Below are positions 15,551 through 24,504 of a stretch of DNA of 62,543 nt, in pieces; the first letter of the stretch is position 1, and each line of letters opens with the position of its first letter. The DNA is from an uncultured Clostridia bacterium (GTDB lineage: Bacteria > Bacillota > Clostridia > Christensenellales > CAG-917). A program made the position numbers and the translations under genes. The stretch lies in assembly GCA_949283145.1 (NCBI GenBank), contig CASDRL010000022.1, positions 1-62,543 on the forward strand, written 5' to 3'. Under the pieces are notes generated by a model, which saw only the letters and a list, made by a program, of their open reading frames with translations, made no database searches and was not told the origin of the DNA.

Positions 15551-17599
15551 ATGTTTGACGACAAAAATCTGAACACGCTGGAATTCGGGAAGATCCTCGA
15601 AATGCTTGCCGCCCACGCTCAGTCGGAGGGCGGCAAAGCCCTGTCCCGTGCGCTTCGTCCCGCCGTCACGGCGGAAGAAGCCGCGCTTGCCCTCGATATG
15701 ACCGCAGAGGCGGACAGGACTCTTTTCGAGTTTTCCGTCTCGCCGTCTTTTGCGGTGGACGACATCGAGGAGACCGTCGTCAAAGCGGAAAAGGGCGCGG
15801 TGCTGTCCATACCCGAGATACTCCGCGTCGGACGGGCTCTGCGCGCCGCGAGAAGGGTGACGAAGTCCGTCTCTCCCGTTGTCGGCGTGCCGGGGTTGCA
15901 TGCCATGCTCGGCGCGCTCTATTCCGACGACAAGCTGGAAAAGGAGATCTTCGACGCCTTCATTTCCGACACCGAAGTGGCGGACAATGCGACTCCGGAA
16001 CTCAGGGCGATAAGGCTCCGCATAAGGAAACTCGGCGACAGCGTAAAGACCAAATTGCAGCTCTTTGTCACTTCGCCGACCTATCACAAATATTTGCAGG
16101 ACAGCATCGTCACGGTGCGCGGCGACAGATACGTCATCCCCGTCAAGAGCGAGTTCAAAGGCGCGATAAGCGGGCTTGTGCACGATCAGTCCGCTTCGGG
16201 CGCCACGCTCTACATCGAGCCCATGCAGATAGTGGAGCTCAACAACGAGCTGAAAACCGAAAAACTCAACGAACAGGCGGAGATCGAGCGCATCCTGCGC
16301 AATTTTTCCACAGCCGTGAGCGCGCATGCGGACAGGCTGAAAGCAAGCTATGCGACCATCGTCGAGATGGACGCCATCTTCGCCCGCGCACAGCTGGCGC
16401 ACGAGATGAAAGCCGTGCGTCCCGAACTCAACACAGAGGGCGAACTCTCCGTCAAACAGGGGAGACATCCTCTCATTGACGCAAAAAAGGTCGTTCCGCT
16501 CACGCTCGCACTGCGCCCGGAAGAGCGAATGCTGCTCATCACCGGTCCGAACACGGGCGGAAAGACGGTCACCCTCAAAATGACGGGACTCTTTGTTTGC
16601 ATGGCGCTTTCCGGGCTCTATGTGCCGGCAAAGAGCGCGAAGATCCCCGTTGTTGACGGCGTATATTGCGACATCGGGGACGAACAGAGCATAGAACAGA
16701 GCCTCTCCACATTTTCCGCGCACATCAAGAACATCATCGGCATACTCGGGAAGATGACCCCGCAGTCCCTCGTGCTCTTCGACGAGCTAGGCGCGGGCAC
16801 GGACCCGGGCGAAGGCGCGGCGCTTGCGGTCAGCATATCGGACTATGTGATGTCCGCGGGCGCGAAGTTTCTGGTGACATCTCATTTCAACGACCTCAAA
16901 GAATACGCTCTCACCACCCCCGGCGTGGTGGCGGCGTCGATGGAATTCGACACGGCGACATTCCGTCCCACTTTCAAGCTGGTGATGGGCGCCATAGGCA
17001 CGTCCAATGCGCTCGATATAGCGACCACTCTGGGGCTGGATCCCGGCATCGTTGAGAGGGCGAGGGGGAGGATCTCGGCGGAAAAGAGGCAGTTTGACAG
17101 CGTGCTGTCCGCGGCGGAACAGACCAGACGCCGTGCGGAACAGCTGGTCTCGGACGCATCTCTCGACCGCGAAAAGGCGGCAAGCGCTTTGAGAGAAGCG
17201 GAGCAGGAGAAACGCATCATTGTCGAAAAGCGGGAAAAACTTGATGAGAGCATCCGCCGCGAGACAAAGAAACTCATTGAGGACTCCGTCGAAGAGGCGG
17301 ACGAGATCATCGATAAGCTCAAAGAAATGCTCGACAAAGAGACTGTGGAGGACCGCGACATCTTCGAGGCGCGCGCCCTCAAACGCAAGCTCGAGAATCT
17401 TTCGGCTAAATACGATACGGAGAGCGTGGTGGAAGACGTCCCCGATCCCACCCCGCTGCGCCCCGGCGACAATGTCTGGGTGAAGTCGCTGATGAAGCGA
17501 GGACAGCTGAAAGGGATCAATGCCCGCGGCGAGGCGGAAGTGCTGTTCGGCAAACTTGCCGTCAAGGTGAAGGCAGGGGACTATTATAAGGTGAAATGA
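15551..17599 (+). CDS. mutS2: MutS2-type ATPase lacking the Smr domain
   Basis: 682 residues; typical MutS2 is about 780-790. The MutS core and ATPase are intact: Walker A ITGPNTGGKTVTLK (about 325-338), Walker B LVLFDELGAGTDPGEGAAL (about 410-428), and the long coiled-coil arm (about 500-610). After it comes a small KOW-like domain (PLRPGDNVWVKSLMKRGQL), and the protein then ends, so the C-terminal Smr nuclease domain is absent. The stop overlaps the next gene by 4 nt, and no Smr-like sequence follows in any frame. Known MutS2/RqcU acts at collided ribosomes or on recombination intermediates; without Smr it could still split ribosomes but not cleave nucleic acid. The start has only a weak ribosome site. 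Confidence 0.9.
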   Translation: MFDDKNLNTLEFGKILEMLAAHAQSEGGKALSRALRPAVTAEEAALALDMTAEADRTLFEFSVSPSFAVDDIEETVVKAEKGAVLSIPEILRVGRALRAARRVTKSVSPVVGVPGLHAMLGALYSDDKLEKEIFDAFISDTEVADNATPELRAIRLRIRKLGDSVKTKLQLFVTSPTYHKYLQDSIVTVRGDRYVIPVKSEFKGAISGLVHDQSASGATLYIEPMQIVELNNELKTEKLNEQAEIERILRNFSTAVSAHADRLKASYATIVEMDAIFARAQLAHEMKAVRPELNTEGELSVKQGRHPLIDAKKVVPLTLALRPEERMLLITGPNTGGKTVTLKMTGLFVCMALSGLYVPAKSAKIPVVDGVYCDIGDEQSIEQSLSTFSAHIKNIIGILGKMTPQSLVLFDELGAGTDPGEGAALAVSISDYVMSAGAKFLVTSHFNDLKEYALTTPGVVAASMEFDTATFRPTFKLVMGAIGTSNALDIATTLGLDPGIVERARGRISAEKRQFDSVLSAAEQTRRRAEQLVSDASLDREKAASALREAEQEKRIIVEKREKLDESIRRETKKLIEDSVEEADEIIDKLKEMLDKETVEDRDIFEARALKRKLENLSAKYDTESVVEDVPDPTPLRPGDNVWVKSLMKRGQLKGINARGEAEVLFGKLAVKVKAGDYYKVK

Positions 17600-18102
17600 C
17601 TGAAAGATATGTGCAAAAAGTGGAAGCCGAGCCGCGAAAAGGCGCCCGGCGCGATCAGATCCTCGGGATAGTGCTGCAGCTCATGGGGCTGGGGCTCATC
17701 CCCGTCGCGATTTTCGTGACCGAATGGATGGCATTCGGAGTGGCTGTCGCCTTCGTTTTCGGGATCTGGCTGACCCAGCGTTTTTATTCCTCGCCGAGGG
17801 AATACGAATACGCTTTCACCGGCAGCAAGCTCATAGTCTCGCGCGCCAACATTCTCGGCAGGGGAAGAAAGATGCTGGAGATCGCCCTTGCGGACGTGAG
17901 ATCTTTTACGGGATTTTACGATATGGTGCTGTCCGGTGATTTTCTCGCCGCCGAAAACGTGAACTCAGGCGACGTCAAAGCGATGACTTTTGTCGCCGGC
18001 GGGACCGAATACCGGCTGTTGTTTTCGCCGGACGTCTATCTTACGGAGCTGCTTTCGGAAAAACTCAGGAATAAAGAAAAGTCTGCCACGGAGGCAAAAT
18101 GA
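17596..18102 (+). CDS. Unrecognised two-TM membrane protein
   Basis: 168 residues I do not recognise. Two adjacent hydrophobic segments (about 23-60) follow a basic N-terminus. A soluble part after them (about 70-155) contains RANILGRGRKMLEIALADVRSF, which looks like a bacterial PH-like membrane-associated fold, as in YcxB- or DUF-type proteins; that is inference. It overlaps mutS2 by 4 nt on one side and the cysteine desulfurase by 4 nt on the other, so it is certainly part of this operon. No catalytic motif is visible. Confidence 0.7.
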   Translation: MTERYVQKVEAEPRKGARRDQILGIVLQLMGLGLIPVAIFVTEWMAFGVAVAFVFGIWLTQRFYSSPREYEYAFTGSKLIVSRANILGRGRKMLEIALADVRSFTGFYDMVLSGDFLAAENVNSGDVKAMTFVAGGTEYRLLFSPDVYLTELLSEKLRNKEKSATEAK

Positions 18103-19235
18103 TATATCTCGACAACGCCGCAACGACCAGGATGTGCGAGGAATCTCTCGCCGTATTGGATGACGCCAACCGCAACAGGTGGTTCAACGCGTCCGCGCTC
18201 TATAAGGAAGCGAGCGATGAGACCGGGCGAATAAGAGAGGCGAGAGAGGCTCTTTCAGCGGCTCTCCGCGCCGGGGGCGGAGAGTTATATTTCCTCTCCG
18301 GCGGCACCGAGGCGGACAACACCGCACTGCTTTGCACGCGGAAACCCAAGGGCAGCCGCGTCATTGTCGGCGAAGGGGAGCACGATGCGGTCATCAACCC
18401 CGCAAAAGTGCTCAAAGAGCAGGGATATGACGTCGTTTTCGCGCCCATCAGACCCGACGGCGGTGTGGACGAAGAGAAATTTGCCGAGATGCTCACCCCA
18501 AATGTCTCTTTGGTTTCCGTCATGCACGTGAGCAACGAGACGGGGGCGGTGAATGACATCGCAAAACTCGTCAAAATGACAAAGAAAGTCTCTCCCAAAG
18601 CTGCTTTCCACAGTGACGGAGTGCAGGCGTTCGGCAAAGTGAAGGTGGATCTGCGCGCCCTAGGTGTCGATCTTTACACCGTCTCGGGGCACAAGATCGG
18701 AGCGCCGAAGGGCATCGGCGCCCTCTATGTAGCAAAAGGTGCGCCCGTTCGTCCTCTCGTCTACGGCGGAGGGCAGGAGAAAGGGTTTCGCTCCGGCACG
18801 GAGAACGGTCCCGCCATCGAGGCGTTTGCCGCCGCAGCGGAGAGAGCAGTGAGGCTTTTGCAGGAAAACTCTTCTAAAAAACACGATTATATAGAACACT
18901 TGGCGAACGGGCTCGCGGAAGCCGTGCCCGATACGGTGTTCATCACGGACAGGGAGCGCTCGGCGCCTCATATCCTCACCGTCGCATTCTCGGGAGTGCG
19001 CGGAGAGGTGCTGCTGCACGCTCTTGACGCGCGCGGCATCATGGTGGGGGTGGGCTCCGCCTGTTCCTCTCACCGTGAGAGCAGGTTCAAGTCCCTTCTG
19101 GGACTTGACGAGGCTCACCGCGACGGCATCGTGCGGTTCAGCGTGTCGGAAACGAACGACATTGCCGAAGTGCCCGTGGTCGTGCAGGCAATAAAGGAAG
19201 AGACGGAAAAATTGCGCAAATTCGCACGCAAGTGA
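18099..19235 (+). CDS. Cysteine desulfurase (NifS/IscS family)
   Basis: A 378-residue PLP enzyme that takes sulfur from cysteine to form a protein persulfide. The glycine-rich LSGGTEADNTALL loop, the PLP lysine in TVSGHKIGAPKG and the catalytic loop cysteine in GVGSACSSHRE are all present. It sits 75 nt before thiI, which takes sulfur from such an enzyme for 4-thiouridine synthesis, so it is probably the dedicated sulfur donor for ThiI (an IscS/NifZ-like partner, as in B. subtilis nifZ-thiI). No scaffold (IscU) gene is adjacent, which fits a tRNA thiolation role rather than Fe-S assembly. Confidence 0.93.
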   Translation: MIYLDNAATTRMCEESLAVLDDANRNRWFNASALYKEASDETGRIREAREALSAALRAGGGELYFLSGGTEADNTALLCTRKPKGSRVIVGEGEHDAVINPAKVLKEQGYDVVFAPIRPDGGVDEEKFAEMLTPNVSLVSVMHVSNETGAVNDIAKLVKMTKKVSPKAAFHSDGVQAFGKVKVDLRALGVDLYTVSGHKIGAPKGIGALYVAKGAPVRPLVYGGGQEKGFRSGTENGPAIEAFAAAAERAVRLLQENSSKKHDYIEHLANGLAEAVPDTVFITDRERSAPHILTVAFSGVRGEVLLHALDARGIMVGVGSACSSHRESRFKSLLGLDEAHRDGIVRFSVSETNDIAEVPVVVQAIKEETEKLRKFARK

Positions 19236-19310
19236 TCGTGCACGCGTCGATTTTCGGCGGAAGGCGCTGTGATACAGATGTCCGCACGCAACACTAAAAA
19301 CGGAGATATT

Positions 19311-20486
19311 ATGGAAAGAGTCATAGTTATACGTTTCGGCGAGCTATTTTTGAAGGGCAAAAACCGCGATTATTTCGAGTCCATGCTCGTTCGCAACATC
19401 AAATGGGCGCTTGAAGGCGTGGAGCACACTTTCGAGCGTTCTCAGGGCAGATATTTTGTGGAAAATTTCGCCGAAGACGATGAGACGGAGCTCATCGACC
19501 GCCTGAAAAAGGTGTTCGGCATCCATTCCCTGTCCGTTGCGGACAAGGTCGCGGTGCGTGCGGATGAGGATTTTCCCGAGATCCGCGCCTCGCTTGCCGC
19601 CGCCGCTAAGCGCGCCGCGGAGGAAAGAGAGGGCAGGCTCCGCTTCCGCGTCACGGTGAAGCGTGCGGACAAGCGTATCCCTATGACCTCGGCAGAGATA
19701 GCCGCCGCGCTCGGCGGCACGGTGCTTGCGCTCGGCGGGTTCAAAGTGGATCTCACGGAATATGACTGCGACTTCAAGGTGGACATCCGCGAGAACGGGT
19801 GCGCGTTGGTCTACACCGATGTCATCCCCGGCGCGGGCGGGCTGCCCGTCGGCTGTTCCGGGCGGGGAGTGTTGCTCCTTTCCGGCGGCATAGACTCTCC
19901 CGTGGCGGCTTATATGATGGCAAAACGCGGGATGAAACTCTTTGCGGTGCACTTCGCGTCGCCGCCTTACACCTCGGAAAAGGCAAGAGAAAAGGTGGTG
20001 GAGCTCAGAAACATCGTCTCGGGCTATACGGGCAGGATGCGCCTCTTCGTGGTGCCTTTCACCGACATACAGCTCGCCATCCACAAGGATTGTCCCGCCA
20101 ATTTCATGATCACGATCATGCGCCGCTTTATGATGCGCATCGCCTGCCGCATCGCGGAAAGGTTCGAGTGCGGAGCTTTGGTCACCGGTGAGAGCCTGGG
20201 ACAGGTCGCGTCCCAGACGGTGGAGAGCATGACCTGCACGGGCGATACCGCGACTTTGCCCATCTTCCGTCCCCTCATCGGGATGGACAAGGACGAGATC
20301 GTCGCCGTCGCCAAAAAAATCGACACCTTCGAGACGTCCATACAGCCGTATGAGGACTGCTGCACGGTGTTTTTGCCCAAGTCTCCCGTCATCCACCCCT
20401 CTCTCGAAGCGGTGCGCAAGGCGGAAGCAGCCCTCGATGTCGACGATCTCGTGGAGCAGGCTCTTGCCGCAGTAGAAGAGTTTTGA
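19311..20486 (+). CDS. thiI: tRNA 4-thiouridine synthetase ThiI
   Basis: A 391-residue protein with an N-terminal ferredoxin-like and THUMP RNA-binding region (1-165) and a PP-loop ATPase (SGGIDSPVAAYMM, about 187-200). It adenylates U8 of tRNA and exchanges it for sulfur supplied by the cysteine desulfurase. A QPYEDCCTVF segment near the end is typical of the short, non-rhodanese ThiI of Bacillota. The ATG at 19311 follows ACGGAGATATT; the longer 19269 start would add 14 unlike residues. A strong hairpin terminator follows. Confidence 0.95.
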   Translation: MERVIVIRFGELFLKGKNRDYFESMLVRNIKWALEGVEHTFERSQGRYFVENFAEDDETELIDRLKKVFGIHSLSVADKVAVRADEDFPEIRASLAAAAKRAAEEREGRLRFRVTVKRADKRIPMTSAEIAAALGGTVLALGGFKVDLTEYDCDFKVDIRENGCALVYTDVIPGAGGLPVGCSGRGVLLLSGGIDSPVAAYMMAKRGMKLFAVHFASPPYTSEKAREKVVELRNIVSGYTGRMRLFVVPFTDIQLAIHKDCPANFMITIMRRFMMRIACRIAERFECGALVTGESLGQVASQTVESMTCTGDTATLPIFRPLIGMDKDEIVAVAKKIDTFETSIQPYEDCCTVFLPKSPVIHPSLEAVRKAEAALDVDDLVEQALAAVEEF

Positions 20487-20533
20487 CAAAGCCGCAGCGG
20501 ATGTGTTTGCGCCGATATTGTTTTAAGTGAGAC

Positions 20534-20560
20534 AAAACGACCGCTTTAGCGGTCGTTTTT
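20534..20560. terminator. Bidirectional terminator between thiI and the PBP gene
   Basis: AAAACGACCGC pairs perfectly with GCGGTCGTTTT around a TTTA loop, with T-runs in both directions. It lies between two convergent genes. Confidence 0.9.
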
Positions 20561-20561
20561 A

Positions 20562-23009
20562 TCATTGCACTCGGGAACGGAAAGGCAGGAATGCGGACGG
20601 AAAACAACTTTTTTCCGCGCTGCCGAGCAATTTTTCGCTCTCTTTTGACAGCACTTCGACGGTGTAAGTCACCTTGTCCCCGAATGAGAACGGCGTGTGT
20701 GAGAGTGTGACCGAAAGCGCGGGGAAACGCTCCGTCTCTCTGATTTTTTCCCGCTTCAGGACGGAGACTTCGCCCTTGCCGGCATATGCCGTTGTACCCC
20801 CGCGAATGACGGCGTCTCCGAAGTATCCGCCATTTTTTGCTCTGCCGTATTGCGGCGTCTCGTTTGCTTTTATGAGAGAGCCGCTTTCGCCGTCCAGCAC
20901 CGCTATGCGCCTTTTCCCGAGAGAATCGAGGCAATATATCTCGTATACGAATGGTTCTTCCGCAGTCAGCGAAAGTGTGACGGCGTCTTCCGCCGCAAGC
21001 TCGAAGTCGGGTGCGGCGCCCGCAAAGCGGGATCCCGCCGTATCCGCACGGTGCGCAATGTCGAAAAGCTCTTTGAAGACATATTTTTCGGGGGTGTCGG
21101 GGAGGGCGAGGACGGTCTTGCCGCCGCAGAAAGTGGAGTAAGCGTCCACTTCTTCTTCGGTCACGGAGCGCGGCAGAGCGAAGGGCACCGGTCCGTCGCC
21201 TTTTTGATAGACCGTTTTCCAGATGTTTGCGGCGTGGCGGGCGGGATGTCCGCCGCCGAGTTCCGTCATCTTTTCCGCACCGTGCCATACGGCGAGAGTG
21301 TGTTCGGTGGTATAACTCACGCACCATGCGTCGGTGTTGGCGTCCGCATTGAGCTGCACCGTGCCCGTCTTTGCCGCGATGTCGAACGGCAGTGAGGAGA
21401 GGGCTTTTGCGGTGCCGGTGCGGGCTGTGTCGGCAAGGCAGTCGGTGACGAGAGCCGCCGCGGCAGGCGAGACCGCCGCGCGCGCCGTACAGTTGTTCAC
21501 GGGCAGTTTTTTGTCTTCCTTCACGATCGCGCGCACAAAATGCGGCTTGACGAAGTTGCCTTCTCTCGCGAGGGCGGAATATGCTCCCGCCATTTCTACC
21601 GGGCTCACGCCTTTTGCCGTAGCGCCCAGCGCAAGAGTCAGCGCGGCGTCTTTGTCGGTGACGGGAAGTCCGAATTTTTTGCAGCATTCGGCTCCGCGGT
21701 CTGCCCCTAGATAGGACAGTATCTTGACGGCGACGGTGTTGACGGAATGTTTCAGCGCCTCTCGCGGAGTGATGTCGCCGAGATAGTTCCCGCCGAAGTT
21801 TTCGGGCTGCCATCCGCGGAAGTCTGTCCTTTCGTCGCGTACGGGGGTGGCGAGAGTGATGACTCCTGCGTCCAGTGCGGGCGCATAGACAGCGATCGGT
21901 TTCATCACGGATCCCGCCTGACGGCGCACTTCATAGCCCGTGGTGTTGTAGTAGGCGACTATCTCCCCCGTGGCATTTTCGATGAGCACTGCCTCGCCGT
22001 CGACTTCGGGGGAGGAGTAGACGGCGGGGTTTTCCGTCTCACGGACAAGCGCGGACTGCGCGGAAGGGTCGTAGGCGGTGAGGAGAGTGAGCCCGGAATT
22101 GCTGAGCTCGTATTCCGTGATGCCGAGCAGTTCACACGCCTCTTTTACGGCGGCGGCGACATAGCGCGCGGCGGGGTCGCTCTTTTCCGTTCCTTCCGAT
22201 ACGACGAGCTTTTCCGCTTTGGCTTTGTCGCGTTCCTCTTCCGTCAGGCATCCTTCGCGGTACATCACGTCGAGGACGAGGTCGCGGCGTGCGACGGCGT
22301 TTTCGGGGTGATTTTTCGGGGAATATTCCGCGGGATTTTTGAGTATCCCCGCAAGAGTCGCAGCCTGCGCCGCGGTGAGGTCCTCGGGCTCTTTGCCGAA
22401 ATAGACCCGGCTCGCTTCCTTTATGCCGTAGGCGCCCGAGCCGAAATATATGACGGAAAGGTACATCGAGAGGATCTCGTCCTTCGAATAGTTCTGTTCG
22501 AGCTTGGCGGCGATGGCGATCTCCTTCAGCTTGCGCTCCAGGGTGCGCTCCGCGCTGAGATGCGTGTTTTTGACAAGCTGCTGAGTGATGGTGGAAGCAC
22601 CTTCGACGGTGCGACCCGAGCGGATGTTTTTGATGACGGCGCGCAGCATCCCTTTGGGGTCGTAGCCCTTGTGGGAATAGAACCGCTTGTCTTCGAGCGC
22701 GACGAACGCGTCCGTGACCCGTCGCGGCAGAGAGCCCGGTTCGATATAGTTGTCCGCAGCGTATTCAAGTTCGTTCCCGTGACGGTCGAGTACGACGGGG
22801 AGTGCTGTTGCGGTGGGGAGAAGAGAGGGGTCGAACTCCGCCTTTTCGACGCTTGAACGGAACCACAGCCAGCCGCCCAGCGTCGCCGCGCCGCAGAGCA
22901 CGGCGAGGACGGCAAGGGCGATGAGGACGCCTGCGGCGGTCTTTTTCAAAATTTTCTTCCGTTTGTTTTCCGCGGTCGCGGTCTGCTTTTCGGGCTCTCG
23001 GTTTTTCAT
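20562..23009 (-). CDS. Class A penicillin-binding protein
   Basis: An 815-residue bifunctional peptidoglycan synthase with a cytoplasmic basic tail, one membrane anchor (about 25-50), a GT51 transglycosylase domain (catalytic E106 in ALEDKRFYSHKG; second conserved block EGASTITQQLVKN), and a transpeptidase domain with S367-V-M-K370, S422-V-N424 and K547-T-G549. A C-terminal region after about 640 has a beta-rich look (FN3- or Big-like) that I cannot name. The serine tetrad motif is SVMK rather than the common STxK/SxFK, but its lysine is in place. Divergent from miaB. Which PBP1 paralogue it is cannot be said. Confidence 0.93.
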   Translation of the reverse strand: MKNREPEKQTATAENKRKKILKKTAAGVLIALAVLAVLCGAATLGGWLWFRSSVEKAEFDPSLLPTATALPVVLDRHGNELEYAADNYIEPGSLPRRVTDAFVALEDKRFYSHKGYDPKGMLRAVIKNIRSGRTVEGASTITQQLVKNTHLSAERTLERKLKEIAIAAKLEQNYSKDEILSMYLSVIYFGSGAYGIKEASRVYFGKEPEDLTAAQAATLAGILKNPAEYSPKNHPENAVARRDLVLDVMYREGCLTEEERDKAKAEKLVVSEGTEKSDPAARYVAAAVKEACELLGITEYELSNSGLTLLTAYDPSAQSALVRETENPAVYSSPEVDGEAVLIENATGEIVAYYNTTGYEVRRQAGSVMKPIAVYAPALDAGVITLATPVRDERTDFRGWQPENFGGNYLGDITPREALKHSVNTVAVKILSYLGADRGAECCKKFGLPVTDKDAALTLALGATAKGVSPVEMAGAYSALAREGNFVKPHFVRAIVKEDKKLPVNNCTARAAVSPAAAALVTDCLADTARTGTAKALSSLPFDIAAKTGTVQLNADANTDAWCVSYTTEHTLAVWHGAEKMTELGGGHPARHAANIWKTVYQKGDGPVPFALPRSVTEEEVDAYSTFCGGKTVLALPDTPEKYVFKELFDIAHRADTAGSRFAGAAPDFELAAEDAVTLSLTAEEPFVYEIYCLDSLGKRRIAVLDGESGSLIKANETPQYGRAKNGGYFGDAVIRGGTTAYAGKGEVSVLKREKIRETERFPALSVTLSHTPFSFGDKVTYTVEVLSKESEKLLGSAEKSCFPSAFLPFRSRVQ

Positions 23010-23021
23010 CGTGATTTATTA

Positions 23022-23050
23022 TTGTGTTTTCGCCGCTTTTTATGTATAAT
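23022..23050 (+). promoter_or_regulatory. Promoter of the miaB-mutS-mutL-miaA operon
   Basis: TTGTGT (23022-23027), 17-nt spacer, TATAAT (23045-23050), about 105 nt before the miaB start. It lies in the divergent gap with the PBP gene. Confidence 0.65.
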
Positions 23051-23154
23051 TATTAGACCGATAAAATTTGCGCACGCACGCATATATGCATGCCCCATGC
23101 GCGCACGGGCGCCCGCGGCAGACGCCGCCGGCGGCAGAGGAAGAACAAGACAAG

Positions 23155-24504
23155 ATGAAGTATAAGATCGTCACATACGGCTGTCAGATGAACGTGCACG
23201 AATCCGAGAAGATAGCGGGGCTCCTCGAAGGGATGGGCGCCGCGGCTTGCAAAGAGGATGAGAGCGCGGATATAGTCGTATTCAACACCTGCTGCATCCG
23301 CGACAATGCGGAGCGCCGCGCCCTCGGCAACATCGGCGTCGTGAAAGGCGAGAAGAAAAAGAATCCGAGTATGGTCATCGCCGTCGTCGGCTGCATGACG
23401 CAGCAGAGCGGGATGGCGGACACGATAAGATCGCGTTATCCCTATGTCGACATCGTCCTCGGCACCCGCAACATATTCGCTCTGCCGGAAGAGATAAAAA
23501 AGGTGCTTGCGGCGCGCGCCGCGATGAAAAAGCGTTCCGACAAGCGCTATCGCGCCTTCGAAACGGACTATGCAGAGGACTATCTCGCCCTCGACGAGGC
23601 GGCGCCCGTTGCCCGCACGAGTTTCCCGAATGCATGGGTCAACATCATTTACGGCTGCAACAATTTCTGCACCTATTGCATAGTGCCGTATGTGAGAGGC
23701 AGGGAACTTTCCCGCCCGATGCCGGCGGTGCTGGACGAGGTGAAAAGAGCGGTCGACGAGGGTTACGGCGAGATAACCTTGCTGGGGCAGAACGTCAACT
23801 CCTACGGGCATGACCTTTCGGGCGGAGAGAGCTTTGAAAAGCTCCTCAGAGAGATAAGCCGGATAGAGGGGAAATTCCGCGTGCGCTTCATGACCTCCCA
23901 CCCCAAGGATCTCACGGACGGCGTGATCGCTGCCATGGCGGAGAGCGGGTGCGTCTGCAACAACATACATCTTCCCGTGCAGTCCGGCTCCGACAAGGTG
24001 CTTCGCGACATGAACCGCCGTTATACGCGCGACCGCTATTTCTCCCTCATCGAAAAATTGCGCGCGGCGATGCCGGACATCGGCATCACGACGGACGTCA
24101 TGGTGGGCTTCCCGACGGAGACGGAGCAGGACTTTAAGGATACGACGGATCTTGTGAAAAGTGTGCGTTTCTCGAATGCGTTCACTTTCATATATTCGCC
24201 GCGGAAGGGCACTCCCGCAGCCGAAATGCCGCAGATCCCGTACGCCGTCAAACGCGCGCGCATAGGCGAACTGATAAAATTGCAGAACACCGTAACAAAG
24301 GAACTTTCCGAAGATTATGTGGGCGGAGTGTACGAAGTGCTTACCGAAGACGTTTCGCCGAAACACCCCGGGATGCTGTGCGGCAGGACCGAAAGCGGCA
24401 GGCTCGCCACCTTCCCCGGGACGCCCGATAAGATCGGCAGGTTTGTAAACGTGAGGATCACGGAGGCGCGCTCGGCGTCACTGTTCGGCATTGCGGAGGA
24501 ATGA
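23155..24504 (+). CDS. miaB: tRNA-2-methylthio-N6-dimethylallyladenosine synthase MiaB
   Basis: A 449-residue radical-SAM methylthiotransferase that adds a methylthio group to i6A37 of tRNA, acting after MiaA, which lies at the other end of this operon. The N-terminal MTTase domain has three Fe-S cysteines (C10, C46 or C47, C80). The radical-SAM CxxxCxxC motif is C168-C172-C175 (CNNFCTYC). A C-terminal TRAM domain starts near 375. The start at 23155 is chosen from GGAAG about 11 nt upstream and family alignment; a longer frame would add 29 low-complexity residues. Confidence 0.96.
   Translation: MKYKIVTYGCQMNVHESEKIAGLLEGMGAAACKEDESADIVVFNTCCIRDNAERRALGNIGVVKGEKKKNPSMVIAVVGCMTQQSGMADTIRSRYPYVDIVLGTRNIFALPEEIKKVLAARAAMKKRSDKRYRAFETDYAEDYLALDEAAPVARTSFPNAWVNIIYGCNNFCTYCIVPYVRGRELSRPMPAVLDEVKRAVDEGYGEITLLGQNVNSYGHDLSGGESFEKLLREISRIEGKFRVRFMTSHPKDLTDGVIAAMAESGCVCNNIHLPVQSGSDKVLRDMNRRYTRDRYFSLIEKLRAAMPDIGITTDVMVGFPTETEQDFKDTTDLVKSVRFSNAFTFIYSPRKGTPAAEMPQIPYAVKRARIGELIKLQNTVTKELSEDYVGGVYEVLTEDVSPKHPGMLCGRTESGRLATFPGTPDKIGRFVNVRITEARSASLFGIAEE

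Noticed and set aside
14024-16723. 899-codon open frame on the minus strand
   Set aside because: Antisense to pheT and mutS2, low complexity, no recognisable product.
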